NCBI RefSeq assembly: GCF_016714285.1
Contig: NZ_JADJNN010000038.1
Location: forward strand, 372,001-436,000
Length of the DNA: 64,000 nt
Reading direction: 5' to 3'
Origin: Nannocystis sp.
Lineage (GTDB): Bacteria; Myxococcota_A; Polyangia; Nannocystales; Nannocystaceae
The notes under the pieces were generated by a model. That model searched no databases. It saw only the letters and a program-made list of their open reading frames with translations, and was not told the DNA's origin. Shown piece after piece: positions 50,207-60,120 of the stretch; the first letter of the stretch is position 1, and every line of letters starts with the position of its first letter. The position numbers and the translations under genes were made by a program.

Positions 50207-50792
50207 TCAATATGGCTTCTCGCCGACCCAGTTCCCGGGCGGATCGTAGTTGCAGACCCAGATCTCCCACGCAGCTCCGCCGAACGGCGAGTTCTCGCTG
50301 CACTTCGCCACCCCGCAGCCGAGCCGCTGGCTGTTCGCACACGACCTGCGTGTAGTGCCCACAAACGCCGGAGCAGCCATTCGACGCATAATCGTAGTCC
50401 GCCACCTCGGATACCCATGAGCTCACGACATCCGCGGGCTTCGAGTCGCCCGTGCTGGCATACAGGTTCTCGCCGTAATCCCCGCCGCTGTGCTCGAATA
50501 CGCACTTGTCTGCGTGGGCCTGCGCGACGCCGGCGACCTCGGCCGACCACACCAGCGGTGGGATCGGGCTCGCGGCCGGCGGATCGACGGCCGCGCGGCC
50601 GTCGTTGTGCAGCTTCGTGATCCCGGCCATGGCCGCGGGCTCGGCGTCGCCGTTCGGCCCGTCGCTCGTGGGCCCGCTCGCGGACGCGTCGCCCCCCGTC
50701 CCAGATCCATCATTGTCCGAGTCCCCCTGCTCGCCGCCACACCCGGCCAGCGCAGCGACGAACAGCACAAACCAGGCGCCGTGAGAACACAT
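50207..50792 (-). pseudogene. CAP-domain (SCP/PR-1) lipoprotein with a frame shift
   Basis: From the ATG at 50792: MCSHGAWFVLFVAALAGCGG, lipobox at AGC, a short Gly/Ser linker, then a CAP domain: ITKLHNDGRAAV, LVWSAEVAGVAQAHADKCVF, EHSGGDYGENLYA and CSGVCGHYTQVV. Right after HYTQVV the frame breaks at ~50340. The continuing frame, two bases away, reads ANSQRLGCGVAKCSENSPFG and WEIWVCNYDPPGNWVGEKPY, the expected end of the domain. The family Trp after QVV would be restored by two G residues, so a lost GG is the simplest explanation. Intact product ~195 residues; CAP proteins are secreted and bind lipids or act on the envelope. Confidence 0.75.
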
Positions 50793-50899
50793 GCGCCGCA
50801 GCGTCGCACGCGAGACGACCCCGCGGCAAGCAGTCCTCACGCGTGACCCCGCCGCGTCCAGCGGGCCCGGGCCCTGCGCGACGCCGGAGCGCGCGGGTC

Positions 50900-52309
50900 T
50901 CAGGGCACGACCTTGCAGACCCACTGATCGAGGTTCACTGCCGCGTTGTAGCGCGAGCCCGCGGCCGCGACCGCGAGGCCGTCCGCGTACACCGCCACAT
51001 CATTGAATGTGCTGGACTCCGCGCCGCCGCTGATGGCCGTCAGCAGCGTGTCCGTGCCGTCCGCGGCGACACGCGCGAGCAGGCCCGCGTACACGGTGTT
51101 CGGCGAGTACCCGCCGCCCGCCGCGAAGAACTGCGCCCCGTCGGCCGCGATCCCCCACGCGTGCGCTGTCTGCCACGAATCCGCGACGTGTCGCTGCCAC
51201 GCGATCGTCCCGTCTTTGGCAAATCCGACGAGGTACCAGGTCGAGTTGTCTGAACCCATCTCGTACGTGCTGGCCGCCAGCACCAGCGTCCCGTCGTCCA
51301 GCGCTCCCACGGCGCGTCCGATCGTGCCGTCGCCCTCGGGCGCGGACCACGTCCAGGTCGAGACCAGCGTCCCGTCCGCGGTCCAGCGCTGGACCGTCGC
51401 CGCGAGGGATATCCCGCCTGCGCCCTGACTGCCCGCCACGATCAGATCGTCGCCGTCGAGCGCCGTCGCGTTCGCCGTCGCCGACATCCCGTTGTCGTAC
51501 GCCTTCTGCCAGACCTCGGCCCCGGTGGTCGCGTCGAGCCGGCGCACCACCGCCTGGAGCAGCTGTGATGCGCCGATCTGGACGCCCACCACGTATACGG
51601 CGTCTCCGATGACCTCGAGGTCGTTGAGGCCGCCCGGCCCGGGCGGCCCCGCTTCTTCGAATGTCCACACCACCCCGCCCGCGTCGTCGTAGCGACGCGC
51701 CCAGGCGACCACCGTACCGTCGTTATCCATAGACCCGACGACCACCGCTCCGTCGGCGACCGCCGCCACCCCGTATGCGCTGTCATCCTTACCCATGGGC
51801 CCCGCGACGATCCGCTCCCACACCAGCGCGCCATCGGGGGCGAGCCTGCGCACCGCGATGTCCTCGAGCTTCATCGCGTCCTCGTCCGACCCCACCACGT
51901 ACACGCCGCCGTCCGCCGCCGTGGCGACCCCGTACGCCCGGTCGTCGGCGTGCGCCTGCCCGTCGAACGACACGCACCACTCGGTCACCGGCCCCGGTAT
52001 GCCGTCAAAGCACCCGTCCTCCGACACGAGGTTGCCGTCGTCGCACACCTCGTCGCCCTGGACCATCCCGTCGCCGCAGAGCGGCTTGAAGCTGGTCGTC
52101 TCGCCGCCGCTCGAGCTCTCCGCCGCCGCGCTGGTAGATCCCTCCGTGCTCGCCACGCCCGTCTCACTCGAGGTCGGCACGTCCGAGGTCGCGTCGCCGG
52201 TCGTCCCGCCGGTCGTCTCGTCGCCGGTGGTCGTCGACGGCTCGGCGATCTCGTCCGGGGTACACCCGAGGGACCACACGAATACGATGACACCGCGACG
52301 TTGCAGCAT
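50900..52309 (-). CDS. secreted propeller lipoprotein with DUF4215-like motif
   Basis: 469 residues from the ATG at 52309 (MLQRRGVIVFVWSLGCTPDE, lipobox LGC). Thr/Ser/Gly linker to ~75, a single Cys-rich unit (CGDGMVQGDEVCDDGNLVSE), then a propeller of Trp/Asp repeats: YGVATAADGGVYVVGSDEDA, AYGVAAVADGAVVVGSMDND, GLNDLEVIGDAVYVVGVQ, ATALDGDDLIVAGSQGAGG, GRAVGALDDGTLVLAASTYE. The C-terminus is NLDQWVCKVVP. This combination is common in myxobacterial surface proteins; binding function assumed, ligand unknown. Confidence 0.83.
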   Translation of the reverse strand: MLQRRGVIVFVWSLGCTPDEIAEPSTTTGDETTGGTTGDATSDVPTSSETGVASTEGSTSAAAESSSGGETTSFKPLCGDGMVQGDEVCDDGNLVSEDGCFDGIPGPVTEWCVSFDGQAHADDRAYGVATAADGGVYVVGSDEDAMKLEDIAVRRLAPDGALVWERIVAGPMGKDDSAYGVAAVADGAVVVGSMDNDGTVVAWARRYDDAGGVVWTFEEAGPPGPGGLNDLEVIGDAVYVVGVQIGASQLLQAVVRRLDATTGAEVWQKAYDNGMSATANATALDGDDLIVAGSQGAGGISLAATVQRWTADGTLVSTWTWSAPEGDGTIGRAVGALDDGTLVLAASTYEMGSDNSTWYLVGFAKDGTIAWQRHVADSWQTAHAWGIAADGAQFFAAGGGYSPNTVYAGLLARVAADGTDTLLTAISGGAESSTFNDVAVYADGLAVAAAGSRYNAAVNLDQWVCKVVP

Positions 52310-52762
52310 GGGACCAGCGTGCTCCGACCATCCGCCGATACAAGCAAAAAGCGGCGGCTTGATCGATTCTCTACAGGCCCCCCCGGGACCCGGAGCCGCG
52401 GGTCCCTCGTCGCCGCGCGGGATCGGCCGCAGTCGAGCTGGCCCAGGTCGACGAGGGTCGCCTCCTCGAGCGAGCCGACCTGTATCGCCCCAGGTGGGCA
52501 AGTGGGGGCGCCGAGGCCGCCTACGGCTCGCCTCCGGACCCTGAATTCGCGCTCGAGAGTATCTGTACAGTGGCCTGGAATATGACCTCGCTCCGACCGA
52601 CTTCGAGTTTCCGCCGTGCACGTCGGCGGTTTCAGGTTTTGTGGATTGTCGGTCGGTGCGAGGTGAGATGAAGATACTCGCGGCCCGTGATCACCGGGAG
52701 ATCATGCGGGGCGCCAGGGGCGCGCGTTTACGTGGATATCGGGCGCGGCTATACTCGGCGCG
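52310..52762. other. 453-bp non-coding region with a large inverted repeat
   Basis: No credible gene. Main content is an inverted repeat with 16-bp arms (52586-52601 and 52648-52663, 15 of 16 matching) enclosing 46 bases that themselves pair through CCGCCG/CGGCGG (52611-52616 and 52624-52629). It is ~100 bp upstream of the TIR gene. The rest holds a weak half-palindrome near 52480 and presumably the TIR promoter. Confidence 0.6.
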
Positions 52763-55700
52763 ATGTCCGGGGCAAGCCCATCGTCGCCCGCAGCGCGGGT
52801 CGAACCGCCCCATCGCTACGCGGCCTTCATCTCGTACCGCCACGTCGAGCCGGACCGACGCTGGGCGCGGTGGTTGCACCGGGCGCTCGAGGCCTACCAA
52901 GTCCCACGCGCCCTCGGCCGGGCCCGCGAGCTGCCTCGGCGCATCGGTCGCGTCTTCCGCGACGAGGAGGAGCTCTCCGCTTCGGCTGACCTCAGCGCCG
53001 AGATCCGATCCGCGCTCGAGCAATCGCGCTTTCTCGTCGTCGTGTGCTCGCCGCGTACGCCCGCGAGCGTGTGGGTCAACCGGGAGGTCGAGCTGTTCCG
53101 CGAGCTCGGCCGACACGATCGCATCCTCGCATTGCTGGTCGAGGGTGAGCCCCGAGACTCGTTCCCCCGCGCGTTGTGTCAGATCCGTCGCGCGATCGTG
53201 GATCCAGCGGCGGGTGCGGTGGGGGAGCGCGTCGAGGATGTCGAGCCGCTGGCCGCCGATGTTCGCCCGGGCGCGGGCCGTCGTTCCCAGATCCGTCGTA
53301 CTGCGGTCCTGCGCCTGATGGCCGCGATTCTTGGGGTTCCGTACGACGACCTGCGGAGGCGCGAGGGGGAACGCCGTGCTCGTCGCCTCACGGCGTTGAC
53401 GGCGGTTGTCCTCGGCGTCGCGCTCGCCATGTCCGCTCTGGCGATATACGCCCGCGTGCAGCAGAGCCGGGCCGAGCTGAGCGCGCACGAGGCGGCCGTC
53501 CAGCGGGACCTGGCCAGGGACAATGCCGCCGAGGCGACGCGCCAGGGCGAACTCGCCAAGGCCAAAGAACGGGAGGCGATCGACCGCCTGTCCCGCTTCT
53601 ACGAAGCGCAGGGGCGGCAGCTCTTGTTGGACCACTATCCTATCCGGGCGCTGCCTCTACTCGCCGAGGCCTATCAAACGGCTGGCACTGCGATGCCAGC
53701 GATCACGGCGCTCTCGGCCGCGCCCGCGGCCGCCCCGCGGCTCGGCCTCGCTATCAACCTCGGCGCCACCCTCGACACGGCGGTGGCGATCAAGCCGCCG
53801 CCGTTCACCACACCGGGGACGTCATGGCGACGCGGTTGAGCCCGGACGGACGTTCGGATGATCACGGTGACCGAGAACAACTTGCATTCGGCGTTCGACC
53901 TCGCCACCGGCCGCCTACTCGCCGCGGCCCAGGCGGCGCCCGGCCGTGACGACTTGCCGTCGGCGCTCTCGGCGGATGCTTCGCGCTGGATTCGCCTGAC
54001 CCGCGGTGCGGCAAATCAAGCAGTGTTGACATATCACGTGCTCGCGTCTGAGCCGCGCGCAGTGGAGCTGAAGGTGCCGGTTCCCGACGAGGACTTCGAT
54101 CCTGTGCAATGGGCTGTCATCAGTCCGGACGGCCGGAGTGTCGCAGCTCGCACGTGGCAGGCGTGTGGTGGTGTGGCGGGTTGGCGAGGACGGCCGCATC
54201 GTGGCGACCGGTATCCCGGTGCCGCTGGCGACGGTCGTCCATCGCCTGATCTTCGCCCCGGATCGGACCGGTTGATCGTCTTGCGCGGCGAACGCCCGGA
54301 GCCCGTCGTTCTCGAGCTGTGGGATACCTCCACGGCGGCCTCCGTGGCTTTGGTCGCCTCGCTTTCGCTTGCCGGAGCGGACGCGCTCAATGTCGGCGTG
54401 GATCCGCTGCCGGATGGTCGCCGATGGTTGGTGAGCAACGTGATCGGCGACGGCAAGCAACTCGCCCTGTCGCTGCGTTCTCTCGTGGATGCCTCGCAAA
54501 TCGCCTCGCTGACGTTGCCCGGTGCGCTCGCAGGTCCACGTGTCCCCACGCCCGCGTTTGACGCCCGTGGGGACAATTTCGCGGTGTTTCTCAGCACGGG
54601 GGCCCACGTCGTCCGGGCCGATCCGGGGACCGGCTCGCTCACAGCGATGGCGCCGTTCGTGCCGCGAGATCGTCTTGCACACGACGTGGGCCTCTCGGCT
54701 GACGCCTCACGCCTGCTCGTGGGCGGCCACCTGGTGGCACTGCCCGAGGGTCGGGAGATCCTGGTTCAGGACTACAGCGCCCCGTTCGACAGTCGCGCAG
54801 CGGCGCTGGCACCGGACGGGTCGGCCGCGGCCTTTGTGTCGGGGCGCCGCCACATCAAGGTGGTCGAGGCGGCCGAGCCGGGGCGCGTCCGCCATCTCGA
54901 TGCCCACGCCGCCGACATTCGCGCCATCACGTTCTCGCCAGATTCCAGGCTGCTGCTGTCGTCCGGGCGGGATGGTGTGGCCCTCGCCTGGGACTGGCGC
55001 GCGGCGGCGATGGATGCCGAGTTCAACGTCGAAGCGCGCCTGATGTCGAGCTTTCCGCAGGACGGTCTCATTACGACGGCGCCCCCACTGTTCATCCTTG
55101 CCGCGGGGCAGCCGCCGGCTCGTCCACGTCGGCTCGCGGTTCGTCGGCGGGAGCCAAGCGCCACAGCGTGAGCTCACCGTCTGGTCCACGCTCGAGGGGC
55201 GGTCCGTCGCTCATGCCGTCCACCCCGGCCACTACGTTTGCGGGGCGGCGTCTGCGGACGGCACGTTGCTCGCGACTGGCGCCAACGACGGGAAGCTCCG
55301 GATATGGAACCTTGCCGATGCGACGATCGTCGGCGAATTCGACCTGGCCGCCAGCCTCGAGGATGTCGGTCGTGTGGAGTTCCCGTGCCCCTGGGCGTTC
55401 CGCGGCACCACCGACCAGGTGCTGCTCACGGCCGCCGGGGTTGTCGTCCTGGTCAATGCGCGGACGGGGACGTGCTGGCATCGCGCTCCGAACTGCTCCC
55501 GGAGGGATCGCGTGATCAGCACTAGCGACGGGTCCAGGGCAGCGCACTTGACCACAGGGGCGATCGAGTTCCTCGGCATCACGGCGGATGGTCGGTTCGA
55601 TCCCGGCGTGTCGAAGGTCGTCCGTGATCCCGACTTTTCGTCCATCATGCCGGCGGAATTCTCGCCCGACGGGCGTTCGCTCGCGGTTGCCACTGGAGCG

Positions 55701-56283
55701 GCGCTCCGGCTGTCCGACGCGGCAGGCGGCGCTCCCCGGCTGGCTTCGGGCGCCGACTTTGCAACCGTGAAGGCCATGTCCTTCGCGAGTGACTCCACGT
55801 GGATCGCCGTCGCCGGCAACGACGGCGTGGTCCCGCATCATCGCCGCCGCCGATGGCCGGGTCGTGGCGACGCTCGACCGACCGACGGAGCACCGCTCCA
55901 ACAAGACTGCGATCGAGGAGATGCCCGGGTTCGATATCACGGGAGAAGAGGGCTATTCCCTCGAGGCGGTCCGCTTCGCAATGGGCGACCGGTTGATCGT
56001 CACCATCGACCACGACCGCGTCCTCCGCGTGTTCGAACTGGCGTCGCGATCGCTGATTCAGCAATCAGAGGTGATCGGCACCACAACGAACATGCCGATG
56101 GCGCTCGAGTGGATACCGGGCGACGCCTCCGATTCCGGCACACTCGTCGTTATGCGCTCGGAAGGCACACTGCAGACCCTCCGCCTCCGCGCCGAATCGC
56201 GTGGATCGGCGTCGCTTCAACGGTTTGTCCTCGACCATTCTCCGTATCGGCTCGACGACGGTCAGGTTGTCGAGTCGCGATGA
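52763..56283 (+). pseudogene. TIR-transmembrane-WD40 protein, interrupted by several frame shifts
   Basis: Frame pieces read together as one protein of ~1170 residues. Residues ~15-170 are a TIR domain: RYAAFISYRHVEPDRRWARW, GRVFRDEEELSASADLSAEI, VVVCSPRTPASVWVNREVEL, whose Glu after W-V-N-R matches the NADase Glu of TIR enzymes. One membrane segment (ALTAVVLGVALAMSALAIYA, ~220) is followed by a helical stalk, then WD40-type repeats (RLSPDGRS, RAITFSPDSRLLLSSGRDGV, DGTLLATGANDGKLRIWNLA). Frames change near 53800, 53855, 54160, 54265, 55100 and 55830; the TIR part is intact to 53800. Such proteins are signalling or defence candidates in myxobacteria. Either decayed or base-level errors. Confidence 0.75.
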
Positions 56284-56305
56284 CGGCCGGCCTGCGACTG
56301 AAGTC

Positions 56306-56714
56306 TCAGGGCCAGGCGCCGAGGATCGCGCCCATGAGCGTGAATGTCACGACGTGATAGCCGGCGTCGATCGCCAGCAGTCGACGTGGTCGGCGCTCGA
56401 ACAGAAAGGTGGTGGTGAGCGCCGGGGCGACCCAGCCAGCCCGATCAGCAGGCCGGCGACTGCGCCCGCGACCACGTCCGCGTGGGGGTCGACGAACATC
56501 GTCAGGACGAGGGCCTCGAGCATTGCGCAGGCGAAGGCGCCGGCGAACACCGGCCCGGCGCCGACCAGGTCGGTCTCGCGGAGCCGGCAATCTTGCAGCC
56601 ACGGTCTCGCGAACAGGGCCGGCGAGTACCACAGGCCGCCGACGAAGAAGCTCGGACCGCGGCCGTGACGACTGCGAAGTGGTCGATCTGGGTCGGGGCC
56701 GTTGCGAGATCCAT
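56306..56714 (-). pseudogene. DUF1761-family membrane protein, frame-shifted
   Basis: From the ATG at 56714 (MDLATAPTQIDHFAVVTAAV), the frame shifts near 56650 into FFVGGLWYSPALFARPWLQD, the signature N-terminal block of DUF1761, then FAGAFACAMLEALVLTMFVD and GAVAGLLIGLAG. It shifts again near 56430 to VAPALTTTFLFERRPRRLLA and ends VVTFTLMGAILGAWP. Four membrane helices and ~135 residues in total, as in the family, whose function is unknown. It lies 3' to the AraC-type gene on the same strand. Confidence 0.7.
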
Positions 56715-56767
56715 GGGTACCTCGCGGCTGTCCTAGCGCGGCGCGGCGCGGGCGTGCTTGGAGAATT

Positions 56768-57636
56768 TTACCCGGACACAAACAGATGATTCCGGATCGG
56801 GAGCGGGCGCGCCAGTAGCCGGAGGGCGTGTCGCCGGCGAAGGCGTGAAACTCGGCGATCAGGTGGGCCTGATCGCTGTAGCCAAGTCGTGGGCCAGATC
56901 GGCCCAGCGCGGGGCCGGCCCGCTGCAGCGCCTGGATGACGCCGTGGGAAGCGCAGCACACGGGACAGCAGCTTGGGGGCCAGCCCGACCTGCTGCTTGC
57001 ACAGGTGGATCAGGTGCTTCTGCGACACGCCGAGGCCGCGGGCGAAGCCGGCGACGCTGACGTCGCCGGGGCCGCGGCGAGGCGCAGGGCCCACGCCTCG
57101 ATCCGCGGGTCGCGGCCGGCGAGGTCGAGGCGTCGCAGCAGCAGGGCCTCGACGGCCTCCACCCGCGCGAGGCCCCAGGGCGCCGCGAGCAGGCGCTCGT
57201 GCAGCTCGAGCGCGAGGCCGGGGTCGACCTGGGCGAGCTCGACGACGAGGTCGGTGAATTCGCAGAGCGGGCGGCGCAGCAGCGCGTGGGCGCCACCCGG
57301 GCGGAAGCGGATGCCGACGAGGTCGGTGTCCTGCTCGCCGGCGATGACGAGGAAGGACCGCTGCATGCCGGCGATCCAGCTGGCGTGGTAGCGCGTGGCG
57401 GGTGGGATCGCCGGGGTCGATGACCCGGTGCGGGGCCCGGAGGTTGACGATCAGCTCGATGACGCCGTTGGGCAGCACCTTCTCGCCCGGGTGCTGCACG
57501 GCCCCCGCGTCAGCCAGATCAGGTCGACGCAGCGCGACACCGGGTCGCGCGGGGCCCAGCCGGTGAAGCAGGTCAGGCCGTCGTGGTAGACGACGACCGG
57601 GCGGCGGGCGCGCGGGGACGAGCATGCGCGGAGCAT
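56768..57636 (-). pseudogene. AraC-family transcription regulator, frame-shifted
   Basis: From the ATG at 57636 the first piece reads VVVYHDGLTCFTGWAPRD and CVDLIWL, then other frames give VLPNGVIELIVNLRAPHRVI, MQRSFLVIAGEQDTDLVGIR, FRPGGAHALLRRPLCEFTDL and VDPGLALELHERLLAAPWG. This is the layout of AraC regulators with a DUF6597-type N-terminal domain. The DNA-binding part is found in pieces: VAGFARGLGVSQKHLIHLCK and LGYSDQAHLIAEFHAFAGDT. At least four frame changes are needed. The intact product would be ~270 residues and regulate nearby or remote genes; DUF1761 and the unknown gene at 57657 are its neighbours. Confidence 0.7.
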
Positions 57637-57656
57637 ATCGGCTTTCGCGGCGAGCC

Positions 57657-58209
57657 TCAGCGCGGGCCGCGGCCGCCCGGCGGGGCGCCCGCGCGGCGCA
57701 GCTGCTGGGTGCCGCGGAGAACGGCGAGTGCTGCACGATGTCGACGCCGTGCTCGTGCCGGAGGGTGCTCTGCTGCATGCGCGTGCCGGAACCACCGTGA
57801 ACTCGTAGGTCGCGCGCGTGGCGGTCTCGTCGACCTGGCCGTGGCCGGTGATGCTGCGTGAATGCCAGAGTCCGGTCGGCCAGTAGCGCTGGCTGCCGCG
57901 CAGGGTGAAGTCGCGGCCGTTGGGGTCGAGGGTGATGGTCTCCGCGCTGTGGAGGAAGGAGATCCCGAATTTACGCAGGCGGGTGGTGTGGAGGACCTCG
58001 CCGTGGGGCTTGCATTCGACGGTGGTGATAAAGTGAAAGGGGCCGGCCCAGCGGGCCCAGTTGACCACCGATTCGATCCGCTGGCGATCGATCCACGCCA
58101 GCGGGGCGGCGCGGAAGGCCGCCGGGTCGGTGATGGCGAAGTCGAAGTCGCAGCGCCAGCGGCCCTCGCAGGCCCGATAATATGCGTGGTTCGGCAGGTC
58201 GCTGAGCAC
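57657..58209 (-). pseudogene. conserved-looking hypothetical protein, frame-shifted near its end
   Basis: From GTG 58209 (reads MLSDLPNHAYYRACEGRWRC) the frame is sound for ~135 residues: DFDFAITDPAAFRAAPLAWI, VNWARWAGPFHFITTVECKP, ISFLHSAETITLDPNGRDFT, then TRATYEFTVV. At about 57790 it breaks; the neighbouring frame continues MQQSTLRHEHGVDIVQHSPF and stops at 57657. Intact length ~185 residues. Beta-rich, without signal or membrane segment; it looks like a lipid- or ligand-binding barrel, but I cannot name the family. Confidence 0.55.
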
Positions 58210-58269
58210 GGGGAATGGACCGTAGCGTTTGTGGCGGATCGGGGCAAGCGGGGCGCTCGCGCGGGGCTA

Positions 58270-58856
58270 TCAGGGGTTTTCCCAGATCTCCGCCTCGCTG
58301 TAGCCGAGCTCGGCCAGCTCCGCGGTGCGCAGCTCGGCCTCGTTGGCGCAGAAGAACTCGTCGAGCTGCGGCGGCGCGACCGAGCTGCCCGCGAGCATCG
58401 CGTGGACCTGGCCGCGGTGGTGGATCTGATGCTGGAACAGGTGGGCCAGCAGGCGGGTCGCGGGCTCGTGCTGCACGCCCGTGCGGCGCAGGACGGCGAC
58501 CTCTCGCGATCCAGCAGGTCGTCGCGCAGCTCGCTACAGAGGGCGACCAGGCGGTGGTCGACGGCCTGCTGCGCGCCGGCCAGTGTGGCGCAGTCGCTGA
58601 AGGGCTCCTCGGGGTCGAAGTAGGCGCGTGCGGCCGGGTTGACTGGCGCCCCGGAGGCCGCGCTCGAGCGCGTCGACGTAGTACCAGTCGACGGTGACGT
58701 TATGGTTGAGGGTGGCCTTGATCGACGGGAAGAAGCTGGTTCGCGGGGCGAGGAACTCGGCCTGCGAGAGGCGGCGCAGCTGGTCAGCAGGCGGTGGTTG
58801 GACCAGGCGTTGTTGTAGGCCATCGTGGCGAGGTGATGGGCGAGGGGGGATCGCAT
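58270..58856 (-). pseudogene. DinB-family protein, frame-shifted
   Basis: From the ATG at 58856: MRSPLAHHLATMAYNNAWSN, the typical DinB first helix (AYNxWAN). Later pieces in other frames read FFPSIKATLNHNVTVDWYYV with the first metal His, AVDHRLVALCSELRDDLL, and RLLAHLFQHQIHHRGQVHAM with the H-x-x-x-H metal pair. The last piece ends ELGYSEAEIWENP. At least three frame changes (about 58765, 58650, 58500). The intact protein would be ~190 residues, a four-helix metal-dependent thiol transferase-type fold; substrate unknown. Confidence 0.75.
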
Positions 58857-58938
58857 GCCGGGACCATAGGTTGGCGGGGCACGCCGGCGCAAGCACACCG
58901 GGGCTGTGCTCGCGGCGGCAACGCGGTAGCATCGCGGA

Positions 58939-59913
58939 ATGAACCCTCGCGTGCGCGCCCTGGCGGGCCTCGTGTGGCTGGCGCTCGTGCTTTGCCCGGT
59001 GGTCGCGCGCGGCGACGCCTTGCCCGACGGGGAGCTCGTGGGGCAGGTGACCATCACGGCCTCGGCGGAGATCCGCGGCCTGGCACGATTTCCGGAGCAC
59101 GTATTTTATCTGTTCCCGGTGTATTGCACGACCCCGCTCGCGGCCCTCGACGGCGCCGCGCCGGTGATCCCCGGGCTCTTCACGGCGGACGAATATGCGG
59201 ACAGGCCCAACTATCTCGAGCTGCACGACGGGCGGCTGGCCGCGTGGATCCCCGAGGAGAGCATCTGCCGGGGGTCGGTGATCTACGCGCTCGCGCGGGA
59301 GGTCGCCGCGGGGGTCGAGCTGGGCAAGCTGTCGCTGACGGCGCTGGCGGAGTTCTTCGCCGGCGATCCGCGGCTGCTCCGCGGTGAGTTTGTGTTTCTG
59401 GACGACCCTCTGGTCGCCGCGAGGGGCTCGCGGCTGCGCGGGGTTCACGAGGTGATCCGCGTCCTGGGGGTCGATTCGTCGGGGATCTCGATCGTGCTCG
59501 ACGCCGCGACGTATCGCTTTGTCGACGGCAGCGAGCAGACGCTGAATCTCGGGCATACGCGGCGCCCCGACCTGCCCTTCAAGCCGCTGCGGCCGGAGAA
59601 GATCGCCAAGTATGCAGAATCCTATGCCCGGTGGGAGGCCCGGCATCCGCGGGATATGCCGGAGCCCGCGATCGCTTCGCCGCGTCCTCCGGAGATTCCC
59701 GTGTCGCCTGGACCTGCGCAGACCCCGGTCGCGAAGGTGGCGCCCGCGACGGTGCCCGCGGGCCCCGTGGGCCCCATGGGTGGGGACGGGGCCGGCGCGA
59801 GCGAGCCGTTCGGTCGCGCGTGGGTGCTGGGGATCGCGGTCGGAGTGGCGCTGCTCGGGGGCATCGCGCTTTTGCTGCGCCGGCGTGTCGGTGGTCGAGC
59901 CCGCAATGGTTGA
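58939..59913 (+). CDS. secreted/membrane-anchored hypothetical protein
   Basis: 324 residues from the ATG at 58939. The N-terminal signal is VRALAGLVWLALVLCPVVARG. A mostly beta-strand body follows (GQVTITASAEIRGLARFPEH, VFYLFPVYCTTPLAALDG, VIRVLGVDSSGISIVLDAAT), then a Pro-rich linker (~235-285) and a C-terminal membrane helix (AWVLGIAVGVALLGGIALLL) with RRR after it. The layout is signal, domain, linker, TM and basic tail. It resembles proteins anchored in the membrane with an exported domain. Family not recognised. Confidence 0.72.
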   Translation: MNPRVRALAGLVWLALVLCPVVARGDALPDGELVGQVTITASAEIRGLARFPEHVFYLFPVYCTTPLAALDGAAPVIPGLFTADEYADRPNYLELHDGRLAAWIPEESICRGSVIYALAREVAAGVELGKLSLTALAEFFAGDPRLLRGEFVFLDDPLVAARGSRLRGVHEVIRVLGVDSSGISIVLDAATYRFVDGSEQTLNLGHTRRPDLPFKPLRPEKIAKYAESYARWEARHPRDMPEPAIASPRPPEIPVSPGPAQTPVAKVAPATVPAGPVGPMGGDGAGASEPFGRAWVLGIAVGVALLGGIALLLRRRVGGRARNG

Positions 59914-60120
59914 GCGAGCGATGCTCGCGTGTGGAGAATATGGGGTCGCGCCGAAGTTGCATTGCAGCGTCTGCGTGATCGTGCAACGGTGGCGTTATGA
60001 TGAGGGATGCCTCGTGGGTGGGTGACGTGGATACGTCGCTGACAGCGAGGAGGTATTCGCGGTCTGTACGCCGATGTCACCGTATTGCGTGTGCGGCGTA
60101 ATCTATCTAAGCTTGCGAGC

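Noticed and set aside
48846..52584. A shared 15-mer (GTGGCCTGGAATATG) at 48846 and 52570 as ends of a mobile element
   Set aside because: About one or two such matches are expected by chance in 64 kb; flanks differ and no inverted ends or transposase lie between.
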